Positions 8,355 to 17,635 of a stretch of DNA of 64,000 bases are shown piece by piece. A program made the translations under genes and the position numbers. The notes below the pieces were generated by a model, which was given only the letters and a program-made list of their open reading frames with translations, ran no database searches and was not told the origin of the DNA. The stretch comes from JAGWRA01 sp035534615. GTDB taxonomy: Bacteria > Acidobacteriota > Vicinamibacteria > Vicinamibacterales > CAVVIG01. Each line of letters starts with the position of its first letter. Position 1 is the first letter of the stretch. Where the stretch lies: contig DATLRO010000101.1 of the NCBI GenBank assembly GCA_035534615.1, positions 58,691 to 122,690 of the forward strand, written 5' to 3'.

Positions 8355-10691
8355 TCAGCCCGCAGGCTTGCGGAACAGGGCGTCGTCGACCGGCACGTTG
8401 TACTGGATCCGGGTGACCGTGCGCTCGACGACCGTGATGCTGCCGCGCCGGACCGACGCCTTGAAGGCGACCTTCACCCCGTCGACCGTGCGGTAGTCGG
8501 AGAACGACTCGATCGTGAGCGCCCCGCCCGGCAGGCCGTCGCCGACGTAGCGCTGCTGCGTGACGAGGCCGGTCCGCGCATCCACGTACAGGGTCACCGG
8601 CCCCAGGGTCGGCGACGACAGTTCGACGACGTGCTGGCGCCGTCCGTCCGCCCCGGTTACGTCGGGCAGCCCGCGCGCCAGCAGACGGCCGGACGCCGCC
8701 CCGACCAGCAGACGGATGAGATCGTGCCGGACGCTGTCGTGGAAGCCGCGCGTCACCGCGTCGGGCGCATCGTGCACGCCGTCCGGTCCCTTCATCCAGG
8801 CGTGCCCGGCGTCATAGACCTGCACCACCTCGCCACCCGGCAGGTGGGCCTCGACGCGGAAGCGGTCGGGATAGCGGATGTAGGTCGTCGTATCGGTGGC
8901 GACCGGCCCCTGCGGCGTCATCACGGTCGTCGTCGCGGCGGCGACGACGGTCCGGACGTGTTGCAGCACGGCCAGGCCGCCCTTGGCCCGGACCGCCTGC
9001 GCGATGATCGCCTGGCCCCGGTTCTGTTCGGCCGGCGTCGGCGTCACGCGCGGCGGGCCGATCCCGTCCGCGTGCCGGCCGGGGCGTTCCGTCCGCGCCA
9101 GATCGGCGGCGGTCGCCGAGACGAGCCGCACCGCCGGCCGCGGCGCCGGCGCCGCGCCGGGCGGGGCGCGCTTCAGGTCGGGCGCGGCCAGATCGAGATC
9201 CGGCAGATCGATCAGATCGTAGTGGCCGAAGCCGGCGGACTTGAGGTCGTCCTTGAACACCGCCGCGTTGCCCACCAGCACGACCGAGAGGTTGTCCGGC
9301 CGGAGATAGTACCGGGCGACGCGCTGCACGTCGGCGGGCGTCACGACCTCCACGCGCTGACGGAAGGTCTGCAGCTGCCGGAGCGGCAGGTCGTAGAACA
9401 GGACGTTCAGCACCTGCAGCGCGATCTGCTCGGGGGTTTCGATCGTCAGGGGAAAGCTGCCGGTCATGTAGTCCTTGGCGCTCTGCAGCTCGCGCTCGCT
9501 CACCGGCTCCTGCTGCAGGCGGAAGAACTCGTTCACGATCAGCCGCACCACCTCCGCCGTCGCCGCCGACCGGGTGCTCGTCTGCGCCTCGATGTCCCCG
9601 GACAGCGCGTAGGTGTCGAGCGCCGCGTCCGCCGCGTACGTCAGCCCGTGCTCGGTGCGCAGCACCTGCTGGAGCCGGTCGCTGCCTTCACCGCCGAGGA
9701 TCCGGATGGCGAGGTTCAGCGCCATGTAATCGTCGGTCTTCCGCGGGACGCCGAGGTTCCCCACGCGGATCTCCGTCTGCACGGCATCCGGCTTGTTGAT
9801 GACGACGACGTGCTGGGTCGGCGACGGCGGCTTGGGAAAGTGCGCCTCCGGCACGTCGTGCCGCGCCCAGTCGCCGAACACCGCGCGGGCCTCGGCGAAC
9901 GCCTCGTCCGGCGTCACGTCGCCCACGATGGCCAGAATGCTGTTGTTCGGCGCGAAGTACGCGTCGTGAAACGCCTCCAGGTCGGCCCGCGTGACTCCCG
10001 CGATCGTCCGCGGCACGCCTTCCTGCGGCATGCCGTAGGGATGGAAGCCGTAGACGAGCCGGTCGAACACCGCGTCGGCGATGTAGGCGGGATCGTCGTC
10101 GCTCACCCGCAGTCCGGCCAGCAGCTGCGCCTTCTGCCGATCGATCTCGCTCTGCGCGAAGCTCGGGTGCCGGATCACGTCGGACAGCAGGCGCAGGCCG
10201 ACGTCGAAGCTGTCCCGCATCACGAGCACCGAGCCGTAGGTCAGATCGACGCCGGCGCCGGTGTCGAGCCCGCCGCCGATCGAATCGATCGCATTGGCGA
10301 TCTGCTCCGCCGTGCGCGTCGTCGTGCCCTGGTCGAGCAGGTTGGCCTCGAGATTGGCGAGGCCGAGCTGGTCGCGCGGCTCCTCCGCGCTGCCGGCCCG
10401 GACGATGAGGCGCATGGAGACAACCGGCTGCTCGTGGTGCTGCACGACCACCACCTGCAGGCCGTTGTCGAGGTGCTGCACCTCGTACGGCGGAAACGGC
10501 ACCTCGTGGGCGGGCAGCGGCGGCGGCGGGCCCCACGACGGCCAGCCCTGCACGTCTCCCTGCGCATCGCGCGTCTGCCCGTGCACAGAGGCGACGAGCG
10601 TCGCGGCGCAGGCCACCGCCAGCAGGCAGGCCGCCAGGCGGCGCGCCCACCCGGCGTCCCGGCGCCGTTCGGGCCGGTCCGCCCTGCTCAT
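8355..10691 (-). CDS. M16-family peptidase homologue, non-catalytic subunit with a C-terminal LolA-like domain
   Basis: This 778-residue exported protein (signal-like segment around residues 18-38) has two M16 half-domains, about 65-290 and 290-500. The zinc motif HxxEH is replaced by NLEAN at 113-117, so both histidines and the catalytic glutamate are lost. Such subunits pair with an active partner in the M16B family. The active partner is the gene immediately upstream, and the two overlap by four bases. Residues from about 555 onward form a separate beta-rich region (FRVEAHLPGGE..., GPVTLYVDARTGLVT...) that resembles LolA/outer-membrane lipoprotein sorting proteins. That extension is unusual for the family. 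The substrate is unknown; the protein is probably periplasmic. Confidence 0.85.
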   Translation of the reverse strand: MSRADRPERRRDAGWARRLAACLLAVACAATLVASVHGQTRDAQGDVQGWPSWGPPPPLPAHEVPFPPYEVQHLDNGLQVVVVQHHEQPVVSMRLIVRAGSAEEPRDQLGLANLEANLLDQGTTTRTAEQIANAIDSIGGGLDTGAGVDLTYGSVLVMRDSFDVGLRLLSDVIRHPSFAQSEIDRQKAQLLAGLRVSDDDPAYIADAVFDRLVYGFHPYGMPQEGVPRTIAGVTRADLEAFHDAYFAPNNSILAIVGDVTPDEAFAEARAVFGDWARHDVPEAHFPKPPSPTQHVVVINKPDAVQTEIRVGNLGVPRKTDDYMALNLAIRILGGEGSDRLQQVLRTEHGLTYAADAALDTYALSGDIEAQTSTRSAATAEVVRLIVNEFFRLQQEPVSERELQSAKDYMTGSFPLTIETPEQIALQVLNVLFYDLPLRQLQTFRQRVEVVTPADVQRVARYYLRPDNLSVVLVGNAAVFKDDLKSAGFGHYDLIDLPDLDLAAPDLKRAPPGAAPAPRPAVRLVSATAADLARTERPGRHADGIGPPRVTPTPAEQNRGQAIIAQAVRAKGGLAVLQHVRTVVAAATTTVMTPQGPVATDTTTYIRYPDRFRVEAHLPGGEVVQVYDAGHAWMKGPDGVHDAPDAVTRGFHDSVRHDLIRLLVGAASGRLLARGLPDVTGADGRRQHVVELSSPTLGPVTLYVDARTGLVTQQRYVGDGLPGGALTIESFSDYRTVDGVKVAFKASVRRGSITVVERTVTRIQYNVPVDDALFRKPAG

Positions 10692-12094
10692 GGCTGTGGT
10701 GAGGCTCCGTGCCCTGCGGGCAGGGCCGCCGGCGGCGCCGCCGCGGCCGACGGCAGGACGGTCAGGACGAGGCGGTTCTGCCGCGTGAAGTACTTCTGCG
10801 CCACCCGCTGGACGTCGGCCCGGCTGACGTGCATGAAGATGTCGAATTCGCCGTCGGCCGTCCGGATGTCATGGTGGATGACGACGGCGTGGGCCAGCTG
10901 CTCGGCCTTCTGCTGATCGGATTCGCGCGCGATGCTGTAGTCGCGGGCGAGCTGGTTCTTGGCACGCTCGAGCTCGTGCGCCGTGATGCCGCTCGTCTTC
11001 AGCCGGTTGAACTCGTCGAGGAGCGCGCGCGTGACCTCCGCCGTCGTGTGCCCCGGCTGGACGATCGCTACCGCGTAGAACAGGCTCGGCTCTTCCATGA
11101 TCTCGCCGCCGCCGAACGTCGCCAGCGCGATCCCCTTCTTGTAGACGAGATCCTGGTAGAGGCGCGAGCTGTCGCCGTCGGACAGCACCTTCGAGATGAC
11201 GTAGAGGGGATACGAATCCGGGTTCCCGTCGTAGGTGATGTGATAGGCGACCGCGACGACCGGCAGCGGCCAGCTCTCGTGCACCGTGACCTGCCGCTCC
11301 TTCGTCTGCGGCGGATCGACCGGATAGTCGCGCGGGATCGGCCTGGTGGACGGCGGCACCCGGCCCAGGTACTTCCTGACGTCGGCGAGCGCCTGCGCCG
11401 AGTCGAAATCGCCCACCAGCACCAGCGTCGCGTTCGACGGCACGTAGTACGTGTGGTAGAAGTCGCGGACCTCCTCCACCGTCGCCGCGTCGAGGTCCTT
11501 CATGCTGCCGATCACCGGGTGCCTGTAGGGCGACACGGTGTAGGCGTTTTCGTCGATGAGCTCGGAGAGGCTGCCGTACGGCTGGTTGTCGATCCGGAGC
11601 CGCCGCTCCTCCTCCACGACCGCCCGCTCCTTCTCGAACGTCCCCTTGTCGATGCGGAGCGTCGCCATCCGGTCCGCCTCGAGCCAGAGCGCCAGCGGGA
11701 GGTACTGGGACGGCACCGTCTCCCAGAACACCGTCACGTCCTGCGTCGTATAGGCGTTGCTCCGCCCGCCGATGCCGGAGATCATCGACGTCAGCTGATC
11801 CGGCGCCACGTTCTTCGACCCCTGGAACATCAGGTGCTCGAACAGGTGGGCGAAGCCCGTGCGCCCCTTCTGCTCGTCCTTCGACCCGACGTGATACCAG
11901 ACCTGCACGTTCACGATCGGCGTCGAGTGGTCCTCCGACAGCACCACCGTCAGGCCGTTCGGCAGCGTCGTTTCCTGATACACGAGCTTCGGCGGCCGGA
12001 CCATCGCGCCGGCCGGACCGGCCGCGAGCAGCAGGCCCGCGACCAGCGCCAGCGCCGCCGCCAGGGGCGTCGTCCGCAGCACTGTGGAACGCAT
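10688..12094 (-). CDS. M16-family zinc peptidase, catalytic subunit
   Basis: This 468-residue periplasmic peptidase begins with a signal peptide (hydrophobic residues about 10-30, cut near GAMVRP). It carries the inverted zinc motif HLFEH at 83-87 and the distal glutamates in EKERAVVEEERRL about 75 residues later. These are the complete catalytic set of insulinase/processing-peptidase enzymes. It ends by overlapping the dead M16 subunit, so the two probably form one heteromer. An extended -10 promoter lies 15-20 bases before the start. Confidence 0.93.
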   Translation of the reverse strand: MRSTVLRTTPLAAALALVAGLLLAAGPAGAMVRPPKLVYQETTLPNGLTVVLSEDHSTPIVNVQVWYHVGSKDEQKGRTGFAHLFEHLMFQGSKNVAPDQLTSMISGIGGRSNAYTTQDVTVFWETVPSQYLPLALWLEADRMATLRIDKGTFEKERAVVEEERRLRIDNQPYGSLSELIDENAYTVSPYRHPVIGSMKDLDAATVEEVRDFYHTYYVPSNATLVLVGDFDSAQALADVRKYLGRVPPSTRPIPRDYPVDPPQTKERQVTVHESWPLPVVAVAYHITYDGNPDSYPLYVISKVLSDGDSSRLYQDLVYKKGIALATFGGGEIMEEPSLFYAVAIVQPGHTTAEVTRALLDEFNRLKTSGITAHELERAKNQLARDYSIARESDQQKAEQLAHAVVIHHDIRTADGEFDIFMHVSRADVQRVAQKYFTRQNRLVLTVLPSAAAAPPAALPAGHGASPQP

Positions 12095-12108
12095 GTGAGC
12101 TGTCGTTG

Positions 12109-12117
12109 ATTATGTCA
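12109..12117 (-). promoter_or_regulatory. extended -10 promoter for the M16 peptidase pair
   Basis: On the minus strand TGACATAAT occupies 12117-12109, a TGn extension followed by CATAAT, in an otherwise very GC-rich stretch. It sits 15 bases before the ATG at 12094. No convincing -35 is visible. Confidence 0.4.
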
Positions 12118-12188
12118 CAGCTGCGCGGGCCCGACCGGCGCGGGAACGGCGGCGGCGGCCGGGCGCAACAGGTGCGGCCCCGGTCGTG

Positions 12189-12989
12189 TCAGTGGCTGAG
12201 CAGCTTGAACCCGAGCAGCCCGAACGTCTGCGTCTGCCGGTCGATCGGATCGGCGTCGATCCGCCGGTCGTAGGCGACGAACAGCTCGACGGCGCCGCGG
12301 CGGCCGTTCAGCACGACGCCCGCTTCGGCGCGGCCGCCCGTCAGCCGGCTGCGACCCGCAATCGCCGCGTCCACGCCGATCGTCGACAGGCGCCCGGTCC
12401 CGGTGAGGGCCCAGTACTTGTTCATGTCGTACCGGACGTTCACGTCACCCTCGAGCTGCCAGGTGTAGTCGACGTAGGCCTTCTCGATCACGCGCATGGC
12501 ATCGCCCTGGATCGACGCCTGCCATCGCCCCCGGTCGAGGACGTGCGTCGCACGGACGCCCGCCTCGTTCCAGGCGATCGCGAACAGCTTCAGCCGGTCG
12601 CTCAGGTGGCGCGAGACGTGGTGGAAGACCCCCGCGATCTCGACGCCGTGGGTCCGCACGGACGAGGAGAACTCCAGCGTGTAATTCCCCTGGTTCGGAT
12701 CGAACGACCGGAACTGGTTCCCGAGGATGACCTGATAATTCGCCAGGAAGTTCAGCCGGCCGAACCCGTAGTCGACGACGTCCAGGTCGCCGCCGAAGTT
12801 GGCGTCCCAGTCGAACCGCGGATCGTTGCCGCTCATCATGGCGGCATCCAGGTGGAAGTTGTAGTTCGTGAGGAAGCCCGGCGACGCCGCCGGCGGGGTC
12901 ACGGGGTGCGCCAGCGATGTCTGCGCGGCAACCGGGGCGGGGATCAGCAACGCGGCGAGCAGCCACACGCATCTGAAACGTCGGGTCAT
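12189..12989 (-). CDS. putative outer-membrane beta-barrel protein
   Basis: I do not recognise this 266-residue protein. It has a signal peptide (residues about 1-22, ending VAAQ). It then shows alternating aromatic/polar strands typical of small beta-barrels, such as FLTNYNFHLDAAM, FGRLNFLANYQVILG, YTLEFSSSVRTHGVEIAGVF and AVELFVAYDRRID. The last residues are GLLGFKLLSH rather than a terminal phenylalanine. Its ATG overlaps the lpxD stop as ATGA, so it is cotranslated with a lipid A gene. That suggests an envelope role. It may be a lipid A or LPS-associated barrel, but nothing catalytic can be identified. Confidence 0.65.
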   Translation of the reverse strand: MTRRFRCVWLLAALLIPAPVAAQTSLAHPVTPPAASPGFLTNYNFHLDAAMMSGNDPRFDWDANFGGDLDVVDYGFGRLNFLANYQVILGNQFRSFDPNQGNYTLEFSSSVRTHGVEIAGVFHHVSRHLSDRLKLFAIAWNEAGVRATHVLDRGRWQASIQGDAMRVIEKAYVDYTWQLEGDVNVRYDMNKYWALTGTGRLSTIGVDAAIAGRSRLTGGRAEAGVVLNGRRGAVELFVAYDRRIDADPIDRQTQTFGLLGFKLLSH

Positions 12990-14035
12990 CGGTCTCCGGG
13001 ATCCTTGCACGCCGCCAGCGTCGCTTCGAGCTGGGCCAGCCGCTGTTCCAGTTCGGCCACCTGCTTCTTCAGCGCCGGCAGCCGGCGGAAGACGGCCGAC
13101 GACTTCAGCCAGTCGCGGTTGTCGATCGCGGGATAGCCCGACACGAACGACTTCGGGGGGACGGAGTTGGGAATCCCCGTCTGCGCGCTCGCGACGGTCC
13201 CGTCCCCGATCGTCAGGTGCCCCGCGACGCCGACCTGGCCCGCCAGGACGACGCTGTCGCCGATGGTCGTGCTGCCGGCGATGCCGACCTGCGCCGCCAG
13301 CAGCGCGTGCCGCCCGATGACCACGCCGTGGGCCACCTGCACCAGATTGTCGATCTTGGCGCCCTGGCGCACCCGCGTCTCGCCGACCGCCGGCCGATCG
13401 ATCGTCGTGTTCGCGCCGATCTCCACGTCGTCCTCGATGACGACCGCGGCGGTCTGCGGGATCTTCATGTAGCTGCCGTCTTCGCGCCGCACGAACCCGT
13501 ACCCGTCGCTGCCGAGCACCGCGCCGTCCTGCACGATGACCCGGGCGCCCACGACGACCCGCTCGCGGATGGACACGTGCGCGTGCAGCACGCACCGCTC
13601 GCCGATCGTCACCCCGGCGCCGATCGTCACGTTCGGATAGATGACCGTCCCCGCGCCGATCCGGGCCCGCGCCCCGACCACCACGAACGGGCCGATCGAC
13701 ACGTCCGGCCCGATCTCCGCGTCGGGCGCGATCGCGCTCAGCGGATCGATCCCGGGCGCAGGCAGCGCCGGGGCCACGAACATCTGCAGCGCTTCCGCAA
13801 ACGCCAGGTACGGGTGGTCCGTGCGCAGCATGGCGCACGGCGCCTGCGGATCGTTCTCCCGCAGGATCACCGCCGCCGCCCGCGTCTGGTGGAGAGAGGA
13901 GGTGTAGCGCGGATTCGCGAAGAACGTCAGGTCGCCAGGCCCGGCCTGATCGATGCCGGTGACGCGGTACACCTCGACGTCCCCGTCCCCGTCGAGCCGG
14001 CACGCCAGATGATGAGCGATCTCGCGGAGTCTCAA
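12986..14035 (-). CDS. lpxD: UDP-3-O-acylglucosamine N-acyltransferase LpxD
   Basis: LpxD adds the second acyl chain to UDP-3-O-acylglucosamine in lipid A synthesis. The 349-residue protein has the uridine-binding N-domain, then a long run of hexapeptide repeats (about residues 100-290) with GSDGYGF. The catalytic histidine lies in VQVAHGVVIG. A C-terminal coiled coil (LKKQVAELEQRLAQLE) follows. The start is a TTG at 14035, giving the typical (M)RLREIAHHL beginning; there is no clear ribosome site. In most Gram-negatives lpxD sits with fabZ, lpxA and lpxB; here an unknown barrel gene follows. Confidence 0.95.
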   Translation of the reverse strand: MRLREIAHHLACRLDGDGDVEVYRVTGIDQAGPGDLTFFANPRYTSSLHQTRAAAVILRENDPQAPCAMLRTDHPYLAFAEALQMFVAPALPAPGIDPLSAIAPDAEIGPDVSIGPFVVVGARARIGAGTVIYPNVTIGAGVTIGERCVLHAHVSIRERVVVGARVIVQDGAVLGSDGYGFVRREDGSYMKIPQTAAVVIEDDVEIGANTTIDRPAVGETRVRQGAKIDNLVQVAHGVVIGRHALLAAQVGIAGSTTIGDSVVLAGQVGVAGHLTIGDGTVASAQTGIPNSVPPKSFVSGYPAIDNRDWLKSSAVFRRLPALKKQVAELEQRLAQLEATLAACKDPGDR

Positions 14036-14102
14036 GAGACTGTCGGAAGCGAAGAAAAAATTTCCGGTGGCGCCCGGCGCCGGACGCCCGCGGCGCAGTA
14101 TA

Positions 14103-14780
14103 TCACGCGCTCCGCAGGGCCGCCCGCGTCACGAACTCCGGCAGGGCCGGCAGATGGAGGCGGTCGGCGATTTCGTGCAGCCGGCGGTCCCGATCCGCCG
14201 CCGGCAGCCCGAGCGCCCGACGCAGATCCGACAGCGCCGCCTCGCCCCGGGCGCCCCACTGCACGCGCGCACGGCCGTGCCGGGCGCCGCGCATCGACAG
14301 GTAGTGCCCGACCGCGCTGAACGCGAAGTAGTACGCCACGAGGTTCGGCCCGGGCACCAGGGCGAGCAGCCCGGACACGATGAACGCCAGGCCGTCGACC
14401 ACCAGCCAGATCCGGTGACGGTCGGCGTCGCGCCGGAGCTGCGCGCGCACCAACTCGACCGCCAGCGCGTCGGTGCAGTCGTCCGGACGGACGATCGTCG
14501 CCGCCGTCAGGCCCCGCAGCCGCCACAGCAGCCGCTGCTCGCCGATGCGCCGGGCCAGGCTCCGCCGCATCCGCTCCCGCCAGCCCGCCCACGCCGTCCC
14601 GGCGCCCTCCGGCCCCGATACGTCCTCCCGTTCGACCCGCGCCAGGAAGTGCCTGATGCGGGTACGGACACGGCCGAGGAACCCGGTCGGGACCGGTCCG
14701 TCCTCGTGCACCTCGGCCGGCGGCACGTTGCTGTACAAGGCGTACTCGTCGTCACCGACAGGGATCAGATAAACGTCCAT
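14103..14780 (-). CDS. Mit_KHE1-like (mitochondrial K+/H+ exchange-related) family protein
   Basis: This 225-residue protein begins MDVYLIPVGDDEYALYSNV. It has a W-rich basic region (WRERMRRSLARRIGEQRLLWRLR) and a hydrophobic stretch around residues 145-175, ending GPNLVAYYFAFSAVGHYLSMRGA. This order resembles the Pfam family named for a yeast mitochondrial potassium/proton exchange-related protein, which also occurs in bacteria. The match is from memory of the pattern and is not certain. The protein is probably membrane-associated. It is divergent from the YdjM-like gene. Confidence 0.5.
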   Translation of the reverse strand: MDVYLIPVGDDEYALYSNVPPAEVHEDGPVPTGFLGRVRTRIRHFLARVEREDVSGPEGAGTAWAGWRERMRRSLARRIGEQRLLWRLRGLTAATIVRPDDCTDALAVELVRAQLRRDADRHRIWLVVDGLAFIVSGLLALVPGPNLVAYYFAFSAVGHYLSMRGARHGRARVQWGARGEAALSDLRRALGLPAADRDRRLHEIADRLHLPALPEFVTRAALRSA

Positions 14781-14961
14781 GCCCGCCTCTCGTACGATAA
14801 CACAGCGGTTTTGCGCGCCGCGGCGCCGGACGCCGCCGGCCGTACGCGGGAGCGGCCGAGGACGCCCCGGCGACGTCCGTCCTGCACGGCCGCGCGCCGC
14901 GCGGTATAGTACCGAGGCCCGGCCTCCGCGCCGGCGCGTGGCATGACGGCGGATCGGCTCC

Positions 14962-16143
14962 GTGGACAACCTCACACACACCCTCTTCGGATTCACGCTC
15001 TCGCGGACACCGCTCGAGCGCGCCGGCCGCGGCACGACCGCCGCCCTGCTGCTCGCGTCCAACGCGCCGGACATCGACATCGTCACCGCCCTGCACGGCG
15101 GCCGGCTGGCCTACCTGGCCGATCACCGGGACGCGACGCACGGGGTGCTCGGCGGCCTCCTGCTGGCGGCCGCCACCGCCGCGATCGTCCGCCTCTGGTA
15201 CGCACGGCCCTGGCGGCGGACCCCGGCCCGGGTGCCGGACGATGCCGCGCCCGGCCGGGACGCGTCGTTTCCCGCGCTCCTGGGCGTCTCGCTCATCGGC
15301 GTCCTGTTTCACCTGCTGATGGATCTGGCCACGCCCTACGGCACCCGGATCCTGAGCCCGTTCAGCGGCACCTGGTACGCGTTCGACTGGATGCCGGTCA
15401 TCGACATCTATCTCTGGGCGATCCTGATCGCCTGCACGATCATGTGTCTCGTGAGGCCGGCGCAACGCCGGCGGATCGCCGCGGCGGCGCTCGTGCTGAC
15501 GCTGGGGCTCTACGCGGTCCGCGCGACCGCGCATCAGGCCGCGCTGCACCAGGCGGCGGCAGAGGTCGCCGCCGAAGGGATCGCGCCCTGCACCCCGGGG
15601 GTCGATCCGGCGCGGGCACCGCTGCTGGATCTGGCGTCCTGGTCCGATCGGCCCGCGGGTAAGATCGCCGCGCCGGCCGCCGGCGCGGCGATGGCCGCCC
15701 ATCCCGGCGCCCCGGCGTGCCTCGTTCAGATGGCGGCGCTGCCGACCTACCTGTCGCCGTTCACGTGGCGGATCGTCGAACGCTTCCCCGACGCCTACGA
15801 ACTGACCGACATCAACGTGCTGCCGGCGCTGCTGCCCTCGCTTTCCGGGCGCACCCGGGCGCCGGGCCAGCGGACCGTCCTCTGGTTTCCCGACCAGCAC
15901 TCGCATTGGGTGGCCGATGCGGCCGCGGCGCCATCGGCCAGGGTTTTCCTGGAGTTCAGCCGGTTTCCGGCCGTGCGGACGGAACACGCGCACGGACGCG
16001 TCATCGTCCGATGGACCGACGTCCGGTTTGGCGGTGGCATCACGCGTCTCAGGGGGCGCACGCCGGCGATTGACGCCTTCGGCGCCGTCGTGCAGCTCGA
16101 CGAACAGGGCCGGATCCTCCACTGGAAGATCGGCAGCCGATAG
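14962..16143 (+). CDS. YdjM/DUF457-type membrane-bound metal-dependent hydrolase
   Basis: This 393-residue integral membrane protein begins (GTG start) MDNLTHTLFGFTLSRTPL. It carries SNAPDIDIV, DHRDATHGVLGG and HLLMDLATPYGTRILSPF, the D/H-rich motifs of the YdjM (LexA-regulated, metal-dependent hydrolase) family. Four or five hydrophobic helices cover the first 185 residues. A non-membrane C-terminal domain follows, with no motif I recognise. The biochemical reaction of the family is not established. nfo follows after 41 bases, and co-transcription is likely. A weak -10 (TATAGT, 14905-14910) lies upstream. Confidence 0.8.
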   Translation: MDNLTHTLFGFTLSRTPLERAGRGTTAALLLASNAPDIDIVTALHGGRLAYLADHRDATHGVLGGLLLAAATAAIVRLWYARPWRRTPARVPDDAAPGRDASFPALLGVSLIGVLFHLLMDLATPYGTRILSPFSGTWYAFDWMPVIDIYLWAILIACTIMCLVRPAQRRRIAAAALVLTLGLYAVRATAHQAALHQAAAEVAAEGIAPCTPGVDPARAPLLDLASWSDRPAGKIAAPAAGAAMAAHPGAPACLVQMAALPTYLSPFTWRIVERFPDAYELTDINVLPALLPSLSGRTRAPGQRTVLWFPDQHSHWVADAAAAPSARVFLEFSRFPAVRTEHAHGRVIVRWTDVRFGGGITRLRGRTPAIDAFGAVVQLDEQGRILHWKIGSR

Positions 16144-16184
16144 GCCCCGAACACTGAGCACTGAGCACCGATCCCGGAGCCCCC

Positions 16185-17063
16185 ATGCCTTATCTCGGCG
16201 CCCACATGTCGGTTGCCGGCGGCCTGCCGCGCGCCGTCGATCGGGCCGTGCTGCACGGCTGCACCGCGCTGCAGATCTTCACCCGCCCCTCGGGCCAGTG
16301 GCGGGCGCGCGCGCTCGAAGAGGCGGAGGTCGAGGCGTTCCGGCGCAGCATCGCCGCGGCGCAGATCACCGCGCCGGTCGCGCATGCCAGCTATCTCATC
16401 AACCTGGCCACGACCAGGCCGCCGCTGCGCCGTCAGTCGCTCGCGGCCTTCGGCGACGAGCTCGACCGCGCCGAGGCGCTGGGGCTGCTCGGGGTCGTTC
16501 TGCACCCGGGTGCCTATACGGACGGTACAGAGGAAGAGGGGCTCAGGCTGATTGCGGAAGGGCTCGGCGAACTGCTCGCCGCCCGGCCGGGCGGCCGATC
16601 GATGGTGCTGCTCGAGCAGACCGCCGGCCAGGGGACCATGCTCGGACACCGGTTCGAGCAGCTCGCGTCGCTGATCGAACGGCTCGGCGGTCACCCCCGC
16701 GTCGGCGTCTGTCTGGACACCTGCCACCTGCTGGCCGCCGGCTACGACCTCACGGCGCGCGAGGGATACGCCGCGACGTTCGAGACGTTCGAGCGGCTGA
16801 TCGGTCTGGACCGCCTGAAGGTCGTCCACCTGAACGATTCGAAGAAGCCGTGCGGCAGCCGGGTCGACCGCCACGAGCACATCGGCCGCGGCTGCCTCGG
16901 CCTCGAGCCGTTCCGCTGGCTGCTGAACGATCCGCGCTTCGCCGCGCTGCCGATGGTGCTGGAGACCCCGAAGGGCCAGGCCGACGTGCGCGGGGCGATC
17001 GAGCGGGACCCGCTGGATGAGATGAATCTGTCGACGCTGCGGAGCCTGCTCGCGACCGCCTGA
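16185..17063 (+). CDS. nfo: endonuclease IV (AP endonuclease)
   Basis: Endonuclease IV cleaves DNA 5' of abasic sites in base-excision repair. It is a TIM barrel with three zinc ions. The 292-residue protein starts MPYLGAHMSVAGGLPRAVDRA and continues with SYLINLATT, VLHPGAYT, LEQTAGQGTMLGHRFEQL, GVCLDTCHLLAAGYDL, KVVHLNDSKKPCGSRVDRHEHIGRG and LETPKGQ. These supply the expected zinc-binding His, Asp and Glu residues. Length and order are standard. Confidence 0.96.
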   Translation: MPYLGAHMSVAGGLPRAVDRAVLHGCTALQIFTRPSGQWRARALEEAEVEAFRRSIAAAQITAPVAHASYLINLATTRPPLRRQSLAAFGDELDRAEALGLLGVVLHPGAYTDGTEEEGLRLIAEGLGELLAARPGGRSMVLLEQTAGQGTMLGHRFEQLASLIERLGGHPRVGVCLDTCHLLAAGYDLTAREGYAATFETFERLIGLDRLKVVHLNDSKKPCGSRVDRHEHIGRGCLGLEPFRWLLNDPRFAALPMVLETPKGQADVRGAIERDPLDEMNLSTLRSLLATA

Positions 17064-17074
17064 CGGGAGCCGGC

Positions 17075-17635
17075 TCAGGCCGGTTCCGCCGCGCCGGCGC
17101 GATCGTCGAAGACTTCCGCTTCGAACCGGGAGAGCCGCGCGCCATGCCGCCAGGCATCCGGGCGCAGCCCGGCCTTCGCGCACGTCTGGGCGAGGAACGT
17201 CTCCCGATCCCAGGCCCATTCGGTGGCGACCTGCGGCAGCAGCAGACCGCGCCGTCCACCCTGTTCGGCCATGAGGCCATGCCGCCCGATTTCGATCCCG
17301 TGCGGGTCGTCCACCGGCTCGATCGGGCCGAGCACGGAGACTTCCATCTCGAGGTGCGGCAGCTCGTCGGCGGTCACGGGGCCGAAACGCGGGTCTTCGG
17401 TGGCGGCCGCGATGGCGCAGTGCACCACCGTGTCGCCCAGCGGCGGGCCGCCTTCCGGAGCGCCGATACAGCCGCGCAGCTCGCCGCCGCGGCGCAGCGT
17501 CACGAACGCGCCTGCCCGCAGATCGCCGAGCGCCTCGTCCGGCCCGGCCGCGGGGAGCGGCCGGCCCGCGAGATGCGCGGCAATCGCGTGCCGCGCCAGG
17601 CGGAGCAGGGCCGCCCGCTGCCCGTCCGTCAGCAT
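17075..17635 (-). CDS. AmmeMemoRadiSam system protein A (AMMECR1 domain)
   Basis: This 186-residue AMMECR1-family protein shows GAFVTLRRGGELRGCIG and PRFGPVTADELPHLEMEVSVLGP, then GRRGLLLPQVATEWAWDRETFLAQTCAKAGL, the core of the family. In the AmmeMemoRadiSam set this protein accompanies a Memo-like protein and a radical SAM enzyme; the joint function is not established. It overlaps protein B by seven bases on the same strand. The radical SAM member is not within this window. Confidence 0.92.
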   Translation of the reverse strand: MLTDGQRAALLRLARHAIAAHLAGRPLPAAGPDEALGDLRAGAFVTLRRGGELRGCIGAPEGGPPLGDTVVHCAIAAATEDPRFGPVTADELPHLEMEVSVLGPIEPVDDPHGIEIGRHGLMAEQGGRRGLLLPQVATEWAWDRETFLAQTCAKAGLRPDAWRHGARLSRFEAEVFDDRAGAAEPA

